Below are positions 20,386 through 31,770 of a DNA stretch of 64,000 nucleotides, in pieces. The translations under genes and the position numbers were made by a program. Position 1 is the first letter of the stretch. The number at the start of each line of letters is the position of its first letter. Where the stretch lies: positions 2,727,599 to 2,791,598 of the forward strand of contig KL197709.1 of the NCBI GenBank assembly GCA_000697665.1, in the 5' to 3' direction. This DNA is from Jaapia argillacea MUCL 33604 (lineage: Eukaryota > Basidiomycota > Agaricomycetes > Jaapiales > Jaapiaceae). A model generated the notes under the pieces. The model had not been told where the DNA came from. It searched no databases and saw only the letters and a program-made list of their open reading frames with translations.

Positions 20386-23221
20386 ATGCCGACAAGACCC
20401 TTGCATTCGTACTCATTCCAACCTTCTCTCCAGATCACCGTCCCTGACTATCCACTTCAGAGCCCCGACATCATTCCCCTGTTCGGGAAGAATGTCTCCC
20501 CGCACGCCCTTACTGACGAGTACAAGTCCTTCGTCAGTATGAACTTGCAACCAAACGACGATAACAATATCTACGTTCGTGGTATCGCGTCGGAGAAAGC
20601 ACAAACCGTTTTCACCTTGAGGGCTGTGCCCAGCGAATTGATCTTGTGGCCTCAGGTGTGGACAGATTCCCCCATGCTTGCTCCTGGTCCAATCATCGTC
20701 GAAAGTTCCAAAGCAAACGAGGGTAGGACTTTCTTTCTCGACGCGACGGCCGAATAGACATTGACACCACCTTATTCGCAGTCATCGCTAGCACAGCCCC
20801 CTTTGTGTTCCGTCCATCCAATCTTGGAGGTTTCAACCACACCCTCATCACCGTCCAGTCCCACTTCGACAAGCCTCCCTCCAATATTAGGGTCAGAGAT
20901 ACTCTGCCACCTCTCCCCAAGGCGATCGGTAACTGGCGAGATTATTATGATTTTATCACCACCGACAAGACTCTCTCATACTACAACGTTCGTAGCGTGT
21001 CAATTTTAATCCGTCTTCCATTGCTAATAGCGTCTCTGTCGTCAGGTTGTCGTCGCGGATCCTACCGCCGCGATCATGAGCATCACTACTCGTCTTCGCA
21101 TCTTTGAAGACGACGAAGACACCAAGACCGTCAACCTTCGAATTGCCATCGAGGTGCATAGTCATGCTATTTCTCCGTTTCGCATTGTAACTCAAATTTG
21201 ATATAGCACGCCGGGATCCCTCCTGAAACTGAAGTGTCGGTCTCCTCCGATGGAGGAACGATTACACTCGGCCGTACCAAGGTTGGAAAAAGTTCCGAAG
21301 ATGTTGGCATCAACGTTTCTCTCCCCAGTGACTTTGACGGGGTCATTACCCTGAACATCTTCCCGCCGAGTGGAGAGATACTCGATGCGTACTCCTGGGT
21401 ATCCCTTCAGGCTACAGCTCTGCGAGACGGTGGCGACGGCATTTCGACGGCTTGTCTCCTCGGCGCCCTTAACGTCGTCTTCGAAGCCGACGCCACTCGT
21501 AATGCCCGCTTCGCCAGCCCGGCTGCCATTCAATTGAAAGACACCAAGATCCATAAAGGTTTCGTCGGTGACGGCGATGGCCCTCAGCCAGTCACTGGCT
21601 GGTGGTTTAGGGACACCCTAAGTGATACGAACGCTTACCCTAGGGTGGGAATCATGAGCCACTCCCCTGGTACGGCATTTCTAACACGCTTTCCGTTTCG
21701 AGTCCTCACATTCTATCTGGCGCAGACATCCAGGAGGTGGGGATTGCTCCCGATGCGAACGTGGCTGAAGATATGGGGGGTGCAAACAAAGGTGTCGATT
21801 ACTCCGACAAGAACAACAAAAATCTTGTTAGCGACGCTCCCAACTACGTCTACCTGCGGGGCAACTGCACGGAAAAGGATTGGACTGTTCAGTCTAGGCT
21901 GTTCTGTGTCCCGAATAATGTGCTCCTCGAACCCTCTACCTACTCCTCCAGCTGGTCTTGCATGGATTACGATGACAAACATCAAAATCCGTACGTGGCT
22001 GTCCGATCCATCACCAGCCCCTCGGCGAGCAGCTTCAACATTTTCGACAATGCTTTCATGATCCTCAACCCGAAGAAGCCCTCGGTTTGGGGAGCCGACC
22101 ATTATTGTCTTGTTGCTGAAACTCGAGTCCCTACAGTCCATACCCCTGACCCCCATTGGCCACATGAGGATACCGGTAATTTCGCTACTGGTGATGATTT
22201 GTCAGTCTTAGTTCACCAAATGTCATCTAAATGCTGAAAGTACTGATATCTGCTTCACAGTAACACATGGGTCGCGTCCATCCCCACTGTCGCATGGCGA
22301 AATGTTTATTCCGTTGATGGCGGTACGGCTGCCGATCTCACTATCATGTCCAGGATGACTGTTACGAAGAAATTCTCGTAAGTTTGGTTCTTAATGGGTC
22401 AATCGCTTCGTTGACGTCTTTGTTTCCAGCCCTAGCCAGTATTGGCTGTTAACCGTAAACGGCGAGAATGTCCCGAAAGACTCGTATTGTGAGCTCCAGC
22501 TGTTTGCCTTTCTGCTCCTATTCTAACCACCTTACAGGGGCTTTGACTACCAATGGGCCGTCGGTTAAGGGCTTGGATATTTCCTTTGAAAAGGTGAGAA
22601 CATAGCTCTTCAAGATTTGTACAAGTCGCTTACGATACGTTATCTCGTCCTCAGTCCTTGTGTGCCGCTGAGAATGGGCAACCGGTCCGTATCTTCGTAC
22701 ATGTCGAGCTGTGCCAACACTGATCGATTTGCAGACTCATGGCTGCAACTTCACTGGCCTTCCTAAAGATGGCTACGACGCGCAATTGGTCCTACAGTGG
22801 TGGAGTAATGGTCAACCTCGCAAGAATGGAATGAAGTTCTCTTTCTCACTGATTGCGAGCAAGGGCCCGTTAGCGTAAGCGACTCTTCCTCATTCCAGAA
22901 GGATGACATGCTCAATCTTACTGTAGCGCCTCTCAACATGTTGGTGGAAAACTCCCAGAGGGTTCAGAACATTGGCCATTCTCTGTTGGGGAACACTATC
23001 CAGGTCTTGCTTCTCACCCCGGCTCCACTCCGTATCGCCAACTAGTACCTCTAATCGAGAAGGTGGGTATCCAGCCACACCCTCGCCTCGAGATCATCAA
23101 GAAAAGGAAACTTCGCAAGGAGCGACACGGGGCTGAGGTGGGAGTGAAGCTAGTGAAGGTCGGAGTTGAGCCCGACGAGTCGGCATTCATCATTGGAGGG
23201 GACAACATCTCGATTGTATGA
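20386..23221 (+). CDS. Uncharacterised soluble beta-rich protein with an internal duplication
   Basis: Start MPTRPLHSYSFQPSLQITVP at 20386; stop TGA at 23219-23221, after an exon ending ESAFIIGGDNISIV. First exon is 20386-20722, second starts at 20782. I followed about ten introns with matching phases, including a 56-nt one (21671-21726) joining SHSP|DIQEVGIAPD. Estimated length is about 745 residues, with no signal peptide or membrane span. It looks all-beta (short strands, many Thr/Ser/Gly/Asn). Two stretches align: DDNNIYVRGIASEKAQTVFT...VPSELILWP and DAPNYVYLRGNCTEKDWTVQ...VPNNVLLEP, each followed by a GFNHTLITVQ / GADHYCLVAE strand, so the protein holds two diverged copies of one module. 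A Trp-rich part (NTWVASIPTVAWRNVYSVDG) and a Lys/Arg-rich tail (EIIKKRKLRKERHG) follow. I do not recognise the family. Confidence 0.75.
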
Positions 23222-23506
23222 GCGTGGATCTGCCACCATGAGGTACGAAGAAAGAGCGTCTTTCAACACTGCATGTAAAGTATAGTATCTGGCTGTTTCG
23301 TGTCCTCCATCTCTGGAAATGTGTATTTTGGATCAGCGTCGCGGGCCGGTGGCATCAAATTGCATTTGAGATCTAATCTGGTCTTCATTCTGATTCGAGT
23401 TGACTGCGATAATTACTTCTACTCTCAAAGCTCTGGGTGACTTGGCAAACCATTACTGGATCTACTATCGGGAGTGGAGGCATCATTCAGGTCCATCGAA
23501 AGCGAT

Positions 23507-24945
23507 ATGCCCCCGAAGCTTTGCGCACTCTGCAATACCTCACGTCCCATCCTCAAGCGTCCCAAGACAGGCCAGCAAATCTGCAAATCATGTTTCTTCC
23601 TCGTCTTTGAAACAGAGGTGCACAATACGATTACTGAGTCCCAGTTATTCCAGTCAGGAGACCGGGTAGCCATTGGGGCTTCTGGTGGCAAAGGTAAGCC
23701 TGATCACTTCCTCACGAAGGGAGGGGTAGGATAGAATAAGTTGATCTGATTTAGATTCGACCGTACTGGCGCATATAATGAAGACGCTCAATGATAGGTA
23801 CAACTACGGGCTGGACCTGTTCTTGTTGTCCATCGATGAAGGAATCACTGGGTATCGCGACGATTCTTTGGAGGTCCGTTGGTCCATTCATCGAGCACGT
23901 TATAATCCGCTACAGCTTGAAATTTCCTCTAGACAGTCAAACAAAATCAGAAAGAATACAACCTGCCGTTGAAGATCCTCTCTTACTCCGAGCTCTATGG
24001 TTGGACGATGGACGACATTGTCGCGCAGGTGGGCAGGAAGAATAATTGCACTTTTTGCGGTGTGTTCAGGCGACAGGCCTTAGACCGAGGGGCTGCTATG
24101 TTGGGGGTTGATCACATCGTTACGGGACATAACGCCGATGATGTTGCTGAGACCGTCTTGATGAACAGTGTGTCGGCCCCCTTTCCTCTCATCCTAATCT
24201 TGCGCTGAATGTGCGTTGGAGTTATGAGAGGAGATATTGCTAGACTGGGCCGTTGTACGGCGATCTGTACGCAAGGCGAGGACACCATCAAACGTTCCAA
24301 GCCCTTCAAGTACACCTACGAGAAGGAAATCGTCATGTCGGTCTTGTATTCCTGTGTTGCTACATCAGCTGACGGAGCCGCAGGTACGCTTACTTCAAGA
24401 AACTGACCTACTTCTCAACCGAGTGCATATACTCGCCCGACGCCTACCGGGGACATGCCCGTACATTCCTCAAAGACCTCGAAGCTGCAAGGCCTAGCGC
24501 CATAATTGATATTATCCACAGCGGAGAGGCATTTGAGATTCGGGATGAGGTGAAAAGGGGACAAAAGTTACAGCGTGAGTCTTCCTTTCTTTGACAGGGA
24601 TACAACGCTCAATGGGCCAATATCTCGACCCAACATCACAGAGACCTGCAAGCGATGTGGATACATGTCTTCCAATGACTTGTGCAAGGCCTGTACACTA
24701 CTTGAAGGATTGGAACGAGGCATGGCAAACGCTGGCATCGTGCGTGTTGAGATTGCGCTCGAATCCGAAGATATGACATTGACATCCTTTTGCAGACCGA
24801 CAAAGGAGTCAAGCAACTCAATGCAGCTGGGCCTACACCCGATAATCTTCGGACGATACCATTCTTCCAGATGAACACAGTTGGGAATTCCGGTCCGAGC
24901 CCGAGTCCAAACCCATGGCCGCTAGACTCAGGTCCCTCGGGCTAA
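23507..24945 (+). CDS. NCS6: Cytoplasmic tRNA 2-thiolation protein 1 (NCS6/CTU1)
   Basis: ATP-pyrophosphatase that, with Ncs2/CTU2 and the Urm1 sulfur carrier, makes the 2-thiouridine part of mcm5s2U34 in cytosolic tRNAs for Lys, Gln and Glu. The start [20 protein letters not shown] carries the N-terminal zinc Cys pairs (CALC...CKSC). The PP-loop SGGKDSTVLA is split by an intron inside the Asp codon. Next come [20 protein letters not shown], the Cys pair [14 protein letters not shown], and [20 protein letters not shown] with the family TGHNADD motif. [20 protein letters not shown] and [20 protein letters not shown] follow, then the C-terminal zinc motif [20 protein letters not shown]. The C-terminus [20 protein letters not shown] is a low-complexity extension. 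All catalytic and zinc residues expected are present. Confidence 0.95.
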
Positions 24946-25157
24946 GCTTTCGCCATTGTGTAGTGGATAGTATTTTATTATGTATCGAAGCATCGGGTGC
25001 CAATCCAGTGTAGCATCATGTCCAAGAATCACCCAGTCCAAACCTAACCCAGGAGTGTTCCAGTCAGCTTGTGTATCAACCAACCAATAGGACTTTGTAA
25101 TCCTCACTGGGATGCACGACGAGCTCATATAAAGGAACTCCTCCCTCCCGAGTTGGA

Positions 25158-26667
25158 TCATGACTTTCTCCCCTCCGCCTCCAAAAACCCTTGATACAAC
25201 CGCTCGCACTTGCCGACCAATAATGCGCTCTCCTTTTCTGTATCTTCATTCCATCCGGCAATCTCTTGTGTGAGCACACCTGGATTACCCCATCTGTCTG
25301 TGACGGACGCAAATTTGACGGGAGGAGAATTAGACGAAGGAGATAATCCATTTCCATTAGAGTGGGAGGCGGTTCCATTGGAATGACTTGATGATTTAGA
25401 GGCCCAGAGGGACAGCGGGATGAGACTGATGGACACAAGGGTTACATGGACCGCCGAGAACGCAGCGTTCGCGGCCGTTATCGTGTGGTGAGGAGAACCG
25501 AAGAATCGAGCCTGTAAGAGCTTGGGTCAGTAAAAGCCATGGATACGAAGTAGGTGAGAACATACAATGAAGAACGTCAGAACTTTGAAAAATTCGGTGA
25601 AGAAGTTCAGCTTCGAGGCGCTGATGTTAGTGGATGCAACACCAGGGTGGACGATGAAATGTCGGATGTTTTTCTCTCGATCTTCTCGACGGGCCAGCTG
25701 TGTGGCAATAAGTTCAATCTGGTATTTCGACCCTTCGTATGAATGATCGGTTTTCGTGAGCTGGAAGTCGTCTGAATCATAGAGTCTGTGGGCTTCGAGA
25801 GAGGACGTCCAGATGACCCGTGACGGAGAGCAAGGGGCCGGCGTTTGGGACAAGAGAGGTTGCAGTGAGCGGTACTGGAGGAGGCTCAGAACTATGCGAC
25901 AAATCATGTGATGGGCGGAGGAAACTCACCATTGCGAAGTGCCCAAAGACATTGGACTGCCAAACCCAACCTAGCCCATCTCGGCTCATCTCTCCTGTGT
26001 GTTGTTTATAGAACGAGGGGTAAGTGACAGCATGGATGAAGTGCGTGCATAGTTCTATTGTAGCCTCGAACCAGGCAATTCCCGACATATGGATCACACC
26101 CGCGTTGAATATCAGGTGTGATACATACGGATACCTATGAAGGGGAGACCCAAGCTCATTAGTCCAGGCTGAGAAGATGGAATGGGTTAGAAGGGTTCGC
26201 ACTTCTGCCGCACCTCGTCGCAGAACTTGAACACGCTGGACATTTGCGACAGATCCACCTGGAGGATATCAATTGTGAGGTTCCGCCTAAATTTGCCTCC
26301 AAACCCATCATCTTCACCCTTCCGGCTTCGCTCAGCAATCTCCTTGTCCAGTGTATCATAGAGCTCTCTCCGAGCAGCTTCTGCTTTGTTAATACTGCGG
26401 CAAGCCATGACGAGGGTCAGGCCCGAGCACGGATAAATGTGTCCATCTTCTTCCACTTCTGCCACTTCTGAGGTTGGATTGAAGGCGGGGTGTGCATCCG
26501 GAGGATCTCTTTGTGAGAGCTGGGAGAGCAGACGGTGACATATCCCAAGTCCGACTCCGCTGTGATCAGTGCATTCACAATCCTCAGTCTGGCAAAGCCC
26601 AAAATCATAGCAGGTACAAAACGAACCTGTTTGCACCAGTAACGATGATGATGGGACGAGATGACAT
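25158..26667 (-). CDS. ERG27: 3-keto sterol reductase (ERG27), short-chain dehydrogenase
   Basis: NADPH-dependent SDR that reduces the 3-keto group during C-4 demethylation of ergosterol precursors, at the ER and lipid droplets. Start MSSRPIIIVTGANR at 26667 gives the Rossmann TGAN motif; the next exon has GVGLGICHRLLSQLSQRD, completing the TGxxxGxG cofactor loop. Further landmarks are LTLVMACRSINKAEAARREL, TIDILQVDLSQMSSVFKFCD (the VDL Asp) and VSHLIFNAGVIH (the NAG motif). The Erg27-specific insert ending GLGWVWQSNVFGHFAM comes next, then RVIWTSSLEAH with the active-site Ser. SYEGSKYQIELIATQLARRE supplies the YxxxK pair, and HFIVHPGVASTNI follows. The C-terminal part has one hydrophobic segment (ITAANAAFSAVHVTLVSISL) followed by a Ser/Asn linker. 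It converges on NCS6 with about 210 bp between stops. Confidence 0.9.
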
Positions 26668-27039
26668 GACCGCAGCAAGTTTCCACGGGGATGAAAGGCT
26701 TTACGAGTCCGACTGCGTTTCTCCTGGGAGTGGGCAAGTCAAGCCAAGAATAAGCGGAACCAATTCATTTGACCGCCATATTTTCAGCACCATGGTTCGT
26801 TGGCACAGTCTGGTCACGGTCGCACGCGATTGGGTCACATCGCGTTCGGAGTCCCTCGAAAAGGTAGCAAAGTTCACAGATTGAAATGTGAGCTAGATCC
26901 TCAGGATCGTTCAATCCGATTTGCAGCCGGAGGATGTGTACAAATATGATAACAAGATGTAGAACAACAACCAAGACGGGAGAGTAGAATATATAGCAGG
27001 GCTGGGGAGGAGCGTAGGGGTGGAATAGAGGGTGATTGA
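26668..27039. other. Gap between ERG27 start and NOP58 stop
   Basis: About 370 bp between two minus-strand genes. It must hold the ERG27 promoter and the NOP58 3' UTR. No open frame with a recognisable motif is seen. Confidence 0.4.
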
Positions 27040-29238
27040 CTATGCTTCCACTTTCTTTTCCTTCTTCTTTTTCTTCTTCGAGGATTCGCCATTCTCGACG
27101 ACAGCGTCGCTGGAAGCAACAGCAGTAGCAGCCTTCTCCGCCTTACGAGCCTTTTTCTTGGCCTTACGCTCCGCTTCCGTCTCTTCGGTCTAATCACCAG
27201 GAGGTCAACCGATGGATCGATAGAAGCAAACGAGATGTAACTGACCTTCATCTCGACGTCCCCGTCCGGCGCGCTTTCTCGACGCTTCCTCTTTTTCTCC
27301 TTACTCTCCTTCTCCTCCTCCCCATCAACATCCATCTTCTCATGGTCATCGCCATCGTCATCCTTCGCCCTCTTCTCCTTCTTCTTCGCCTTCTTCTCCT
27401 CCTTCGCCCGTCTTTTCTCCTCCTTCACATCCAACACGGCTTGCATAGCAACCTCAATCGGCGCCTTCTCTCTTTGCGTCGACACCAAATCAACCGCATC
27501 AGCAGCAGTATTGTAAGTCTTGGTCTCGCCTTTCATCTCGAACCGCTCTTGCTTCCTGCCATCGTTATTGTTGAATCGACGGACACCATTCTGGTCGCCT
27601 TGGTATTCAAGAGCTCGTAACCGCGATTCGAGCTTGGCACGGTTCTCGATGCCTATTGACGGAGCGTCGGGTTCGGATTTACCATCCGTGTCTGTCAAGG
27701 CGTCGACACGGATGGAGAGAGCGGCCTTGGTGGCAACCATGCGCGCCATCTAACAAAGAGGGAGACGTTAGGTAATTCGAAAAGCGATGGGTACCTTGGC
27801 TTACCTTGCCCTTCAGTTTTGGTGGCGCTTGGCCAATCAGTGATGCCTATGGAGAGGTAATCGTCAGCAATGGCCAAAAGATGTATTTATTGGTCTGACG
27901 TACGTGATAGATCAAACCATACTTGGGGGTATCATGCTTCGTCTTCAACGCCCTAAACAACGCCTTCTCCGCTCCCAAAATCTGCACCGTACTCGCCGGA
28001 TGTTTCGCCAAACTCAACAAGCTCCCAGCATGACTGATCAACCTCGCCCCCACCAACTCACCCACCAACGCAGTCAAGTTTGGTGCTATAGCATTCATCC
28101 TATTTCGTAGATATTCTGCGAGTTGAGTTCGGTATGCCGTTATGGCTATTACTTGGTCGCAAAGGGAGTGGATGTGGGCAATGTCTGAGTCGGAAATTTC
28201 GGTGCCCATTGAGATTTCGGCGGCGGCTTTGATGATGGCTTCGAGGTCTTCCGGGAGGATTGCTGAGAAATCGGTTGAAGAGGCGTTTGTTCGGAAGCCT
28301 GGTTATGTGGTATATCAGACAGAAGATATGGAGGATAGGGGAGAATCATACCCATGTGTCGGACTACCTTGGCATATGCTAGGTTGTCTGAGATGATTTT
28401 GGCCATTTCGGGGAAATGCCAACCGTACCATTCCTACAACAGAGTGAGACGCAAGGTCGACATCTTCGCCACTCTTCAAACGTACCTTCACTCGCATGGA
28501 GTAGATGTTGATCTCCTTGTCCAGATCATCCAGTAGGGCAATTGCCTGAACGACCATGGTATCAACCTTGTCGGGCGAGAACTTGAGTTTGAATCTGCAT
28601 TTTGCTGTCAGGATCATATCCATACATTAGGAATAGTGGTATTCTTCACCTTGATAACGAGTGACTTAAACCCAGACTCATCATGGCGAGGTCTTTAGGG
28701 TCCAAACCATCCAAAAGTGCCGCCAGCTGTCCTCGAATACCACGGAAGAGGTCCACAGTTTCTTTATCAGACTGCACAGTGATCCCAAGCTTTTTTCGTA
28801 TTGAGCTGGCTGGATGGGCAGTAAGATCAGTAGCCGCCCGCCGACCTCGTGTTTTCACAAAACGCACCCAATTTCGAGTCCATGACATACAACATCTCCT
28901 TTTCCTTCCCCTTGTCAACAATCTCCTCCGACAAGAACTTTTTGAGGCCCTTTCCAAGCTTTCCTTCTTGCAGAGCGGTGACTTCCTCGACCGCTGTAGC
29001 TGTTGAAGTAAACCGATGTAGCGCCTTCAACTTCAGCCTAAAATTCACCACATGAAGATATCAAAGTCCATGTACGATCAGTACAATTCTAAAGGGCACA
29101 AATCCCTACTGGGACGCACATCTTGTTCGCCTTCTCTGGCGTCTCGAACTCCTCCCATAAGTCCTCATGATTAATTTTTGAAGAGTCTTTTACTTTGAAA
29201 AGACAAAATCCGAGGGCTGTCTCGTACAGCACCAACAT
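27040..29238 (-). CDS. NOP58: NOP58, core protein of box C/D snoRNPs
   Basis: Nucleolar scaffold that holds fibrillarin, Snu13 and Nop56 on box C/D snoRNAs for 2'-O-methylation and processing of rRNA. The start [20 protein letters not shown] at 29238 matches the N-terminal Nop5 domain. It is followed by [60 protein letters not shown] and [14 protein letters not shown]. The coiled-coil part contains [18 protein letters not shown]. The NOP domain runs [80 protein letters not shown] (the hallmark [11 protein letters not shown]...GLIYH). The C-terminus is the expected KKE/KKD-rich tail ending [11 protein letters not shown]. Many short exons are joined in phase. Length fits the family (about 550 residues). 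Confidence 0.96.
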
Positions 29239-29672
29239 CGTATAACCCAAGAAAGAATGGGGAGGAGATACGGGGAGATTGACGAGGAAGGCTGCAGAAC
29301 GGACTCGACAAGTTTTCAAAACGCCTTGCAGACCGAATTTTCAGAGCGTGGGAGTCGTGTTTGAGCACATGGTCAAGGTTTGGCCAAATGCGGTCCTTGT
29401 AAACTCGTCGTCGTCGGACTCTTCACCTCATGTTGGCAGGGTTTGAAGCAATTCTATGGCATCTTTATATTCTGCTGGAGTGTGACTGGTGCGATCTGAA
29501 GACCGGCTTTCTCCTCGCGACGCCAGGAGGATCCTTCAAACACCAAACACAAATGTCATCGTTCAAAAATCCTTGTCGCGGATATTTCTGGCTGCTTCCC
29601 GTCCTTACGGGATACCATATGGGAGCTTGAGTGATCCCACCACAGCAGACGACCTCTTATCTCTGTTCAACC
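29239..29672. other. Divergent intergenic region, NOP58 / carboxypeptidase
   Basis: About 430 bp between the start codons of NOP58 and the serine carboxypeptidase gene. It is expected to hold both promoters. No TATA box or gene is clearly visible. Confidence 0.4.
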
Positions 29673-31770
29673 ATGTTGTTCAGACTGACTGTTGTACTAG
29701 CAGCCCTCCAAGTTGCCTTCGCTAGCTTCCAAACGCCTCTCAACTTCGCGTCGCCGTCTACCAACCAACCTCTTGGCAGTCCCTCTTCTTTTCCCTCTGA
29801 AGATGTAGGAAACCAAACGATAACGACCCTCCATCTGTCGTCTATAACTTCAGAGGATACATATACCACTTTGAATCACCCAAATTTCCCTTATCATCAG
29901 GTTAGGGTGAAGAAGAGTAACTTCTGTGACCCTTCTGTCAAGCGAGTGGTTGGCTCTATTCCTCCGAGAGGCGTGCTGATCGTGTGTGCAGTGTGTATAC
30001 GGGCTACCTGGACGTTGCGCAGGGTGCTAAACATTTGTTCTTTTACTTCTTTGAGAGCCGGAACGATCCTGATAATGGTAGGCCTCACTGAATTCTCTTC
30101 TCTGTTGGACGGAAGGAAATGGTGCTGAATTTCGGTTCGTAGATGATGTGATGATGTGGATCAATGGAGGTTAGGACTCTATACACTCCCTCATCTTCAT
30201 GCGTTAAAGTACTTGTACAGGTCCTGGATGCTCCTCGTCGATGGGTTTGCTCATGGAACTGGGTATGCACTTCCCACTCAATCAATTTATCGGCGCTGAC
30301 TTCTTTAACTTCCAGGTCCCTGCCAAATCGATATGAAGAATGTTTCTTCCAACGGCACGACTTGGAACCCGTATTCTTGGAACGAAAGGGCCAACATATT
30401 CTTCCTTGATCAACCGTATGTTACTCGCAATACCCCGCCAATTTGATCTGACACGAAACGCAGAATCGGGGTCGGGTTTTCTTACTCGGACCATGGTATC
30501 ACCGTCGAGACCACAGAGGACGCGGCCAAAGACGTCTATGCTTTCATCTCGATCTTTTTTGAGACTTTCAGCCAATTCTCTGGGAGGCCTTTCCATATGT
30601 CTGGGGAGTCTTATGGTGTAAGTCATGAGACCCTTTATTTCTTGTTTGTTATCAAGGGCGCTAAAAGCGGATGCTTGACCTAGGGTCGGTACTTGCCAGT
30701 TTTCGCGAGCGAGATCGTCGATCGAAACCAGGTTGCCAAAGCTGAAGGTCGACCGACTATCAACCTCAAAAGTGTTTTGATTGGGAATGGGAATACTGGT
30801 ATTGCGAGGTGTGTTGGTCGACTGCGCCTATATTGTTTGGAATTTAATGTCTCGTTGGAATCGTAGCCAGTATTCTGGACGTTTCGAGATTGAATGTGGA
30901 GGTGCCGCGTTGGACGTCCCGTTCCAATCTATCAACACTTGCGTGCGGATGAAGATGGCTGTAAGGATTGTCGACTCTTGACATTACTGAAGCGTTGACA
31001 TCTTTTTGTAGTTACCTAGGTGTCAAGAAGCGATGCGTCGCAATTGTGTAGATCACTTTGACGCGATCAACTGTCAAGCTGCGCTCACTTTCTGTGATGA
31101 TGAGCTCAGCTCTGGAATGTGGAGCTCAGGTCGCAACGTTTACGACATTTCCAAGGTAAATAAGTTTGGTCTCGGGAATAACCTAAATGCTGACCATCGA
31201 GGATCTTATTGTTCTCAGATGTGCGTCGGTGATGATCTTTGCTATGCCGAAAACGAAGTCATCAAGTCGTTCCTCGACTTACCCTCAACTCGAACCCTCC
31301 TGGGCGTTGAATCCCCCAACAACTTCTCAGCTTGCTCCTCAACCGTCGGCCGCAATTTCGTTTCTCATATGGACAAGTGGAACACACCCACCCAATATTA
31401 CGTCGCCGGGTTGCTAGAGCGTGGGATCAGGATGTTGATCTATGCAGGTACTTATGATTGGCAGTGCAACTGGGTATCGAATAAGATTTGGGTGGATGCT
31501 ATGGAATGGAGCGGTGCGGAGGAATACGCACGGACTGAGTGGAGGGATTGGGGGGTTGACGGTGTGAAAGCTGGTGAGACGAAGAGCGCCGGATCGTTAA
31601 CTTTTGCTACCATATTGGGAGCCGGCCATATGATGAGTATCTCGTTTCGTTTATTCGGCTGGGGACTATTGTGCTGATGCTGTGTCTGTTTGGCTGCTTA
31701 CGTTCCTCATGACAAGCCCGTGGAATCTTTAGCGATGGTTTTGAGGTGGATTGGGGGTGAAACATTGTGA
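29673..31770 (+). CDS. Secreted serine carboxypeptidase (S10 family) with two non-canonical introns
   Basis: Start [20 protein letters not shown] is a signal peptide. The S10 fold follows: [71 protein letters not shown], the nucleophile elbow [33 protein letters not shown], the Asp region [20 protein letters not shown], and the His region [19 protein letters not shown]. Ser, Asp (second Asp of the GDxDxxC motif; the first is Thr here) and His are all present. Most introns are GT-AG and in phase. Two are not. The join between SVK and YTGY only works with an intron 29944-29991 starting GA. The join HM|VP needs an intron 31633-31701 with AT-AC ends. The rest of the frame is intact, so I call it functional, with early decay or sequencing errors as alternatives. 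It likely cleaves C-terminal residues in acidic medium or vacuole. Confidence 0.85.
31633..31701 (+). other. Candidate AT-AC intron in the carboxypeptidase gene
   Basis: The 69-nt stretch starts ATGAGTATCT and ends GCTGCTTAC, with a CTGAT-like branch site about 25 nt before its end. Removing it joins codons for GHM to VPHDKP, the strongly conserved block holding the catalytic His of S10 carboxypeptidases. No GT-AG pair nearby gives this junction. Apart from its first and last bases it looks like an ordinary U2-type intron (GTGAGT to ATGAGT, TAG to TAC). Confidence 0.65.

Noticed and set aside
22890-23046. Stop codon at 23044-23046 as the end of the beta-rich protein gene
   Set aside because: That reading uses the wrong frame for the last exon. 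With the acceptor at TGTAG the exon reads AASQHVGGKLPEGSEHWPFS and stays open to 23221 with a protein-like tail.
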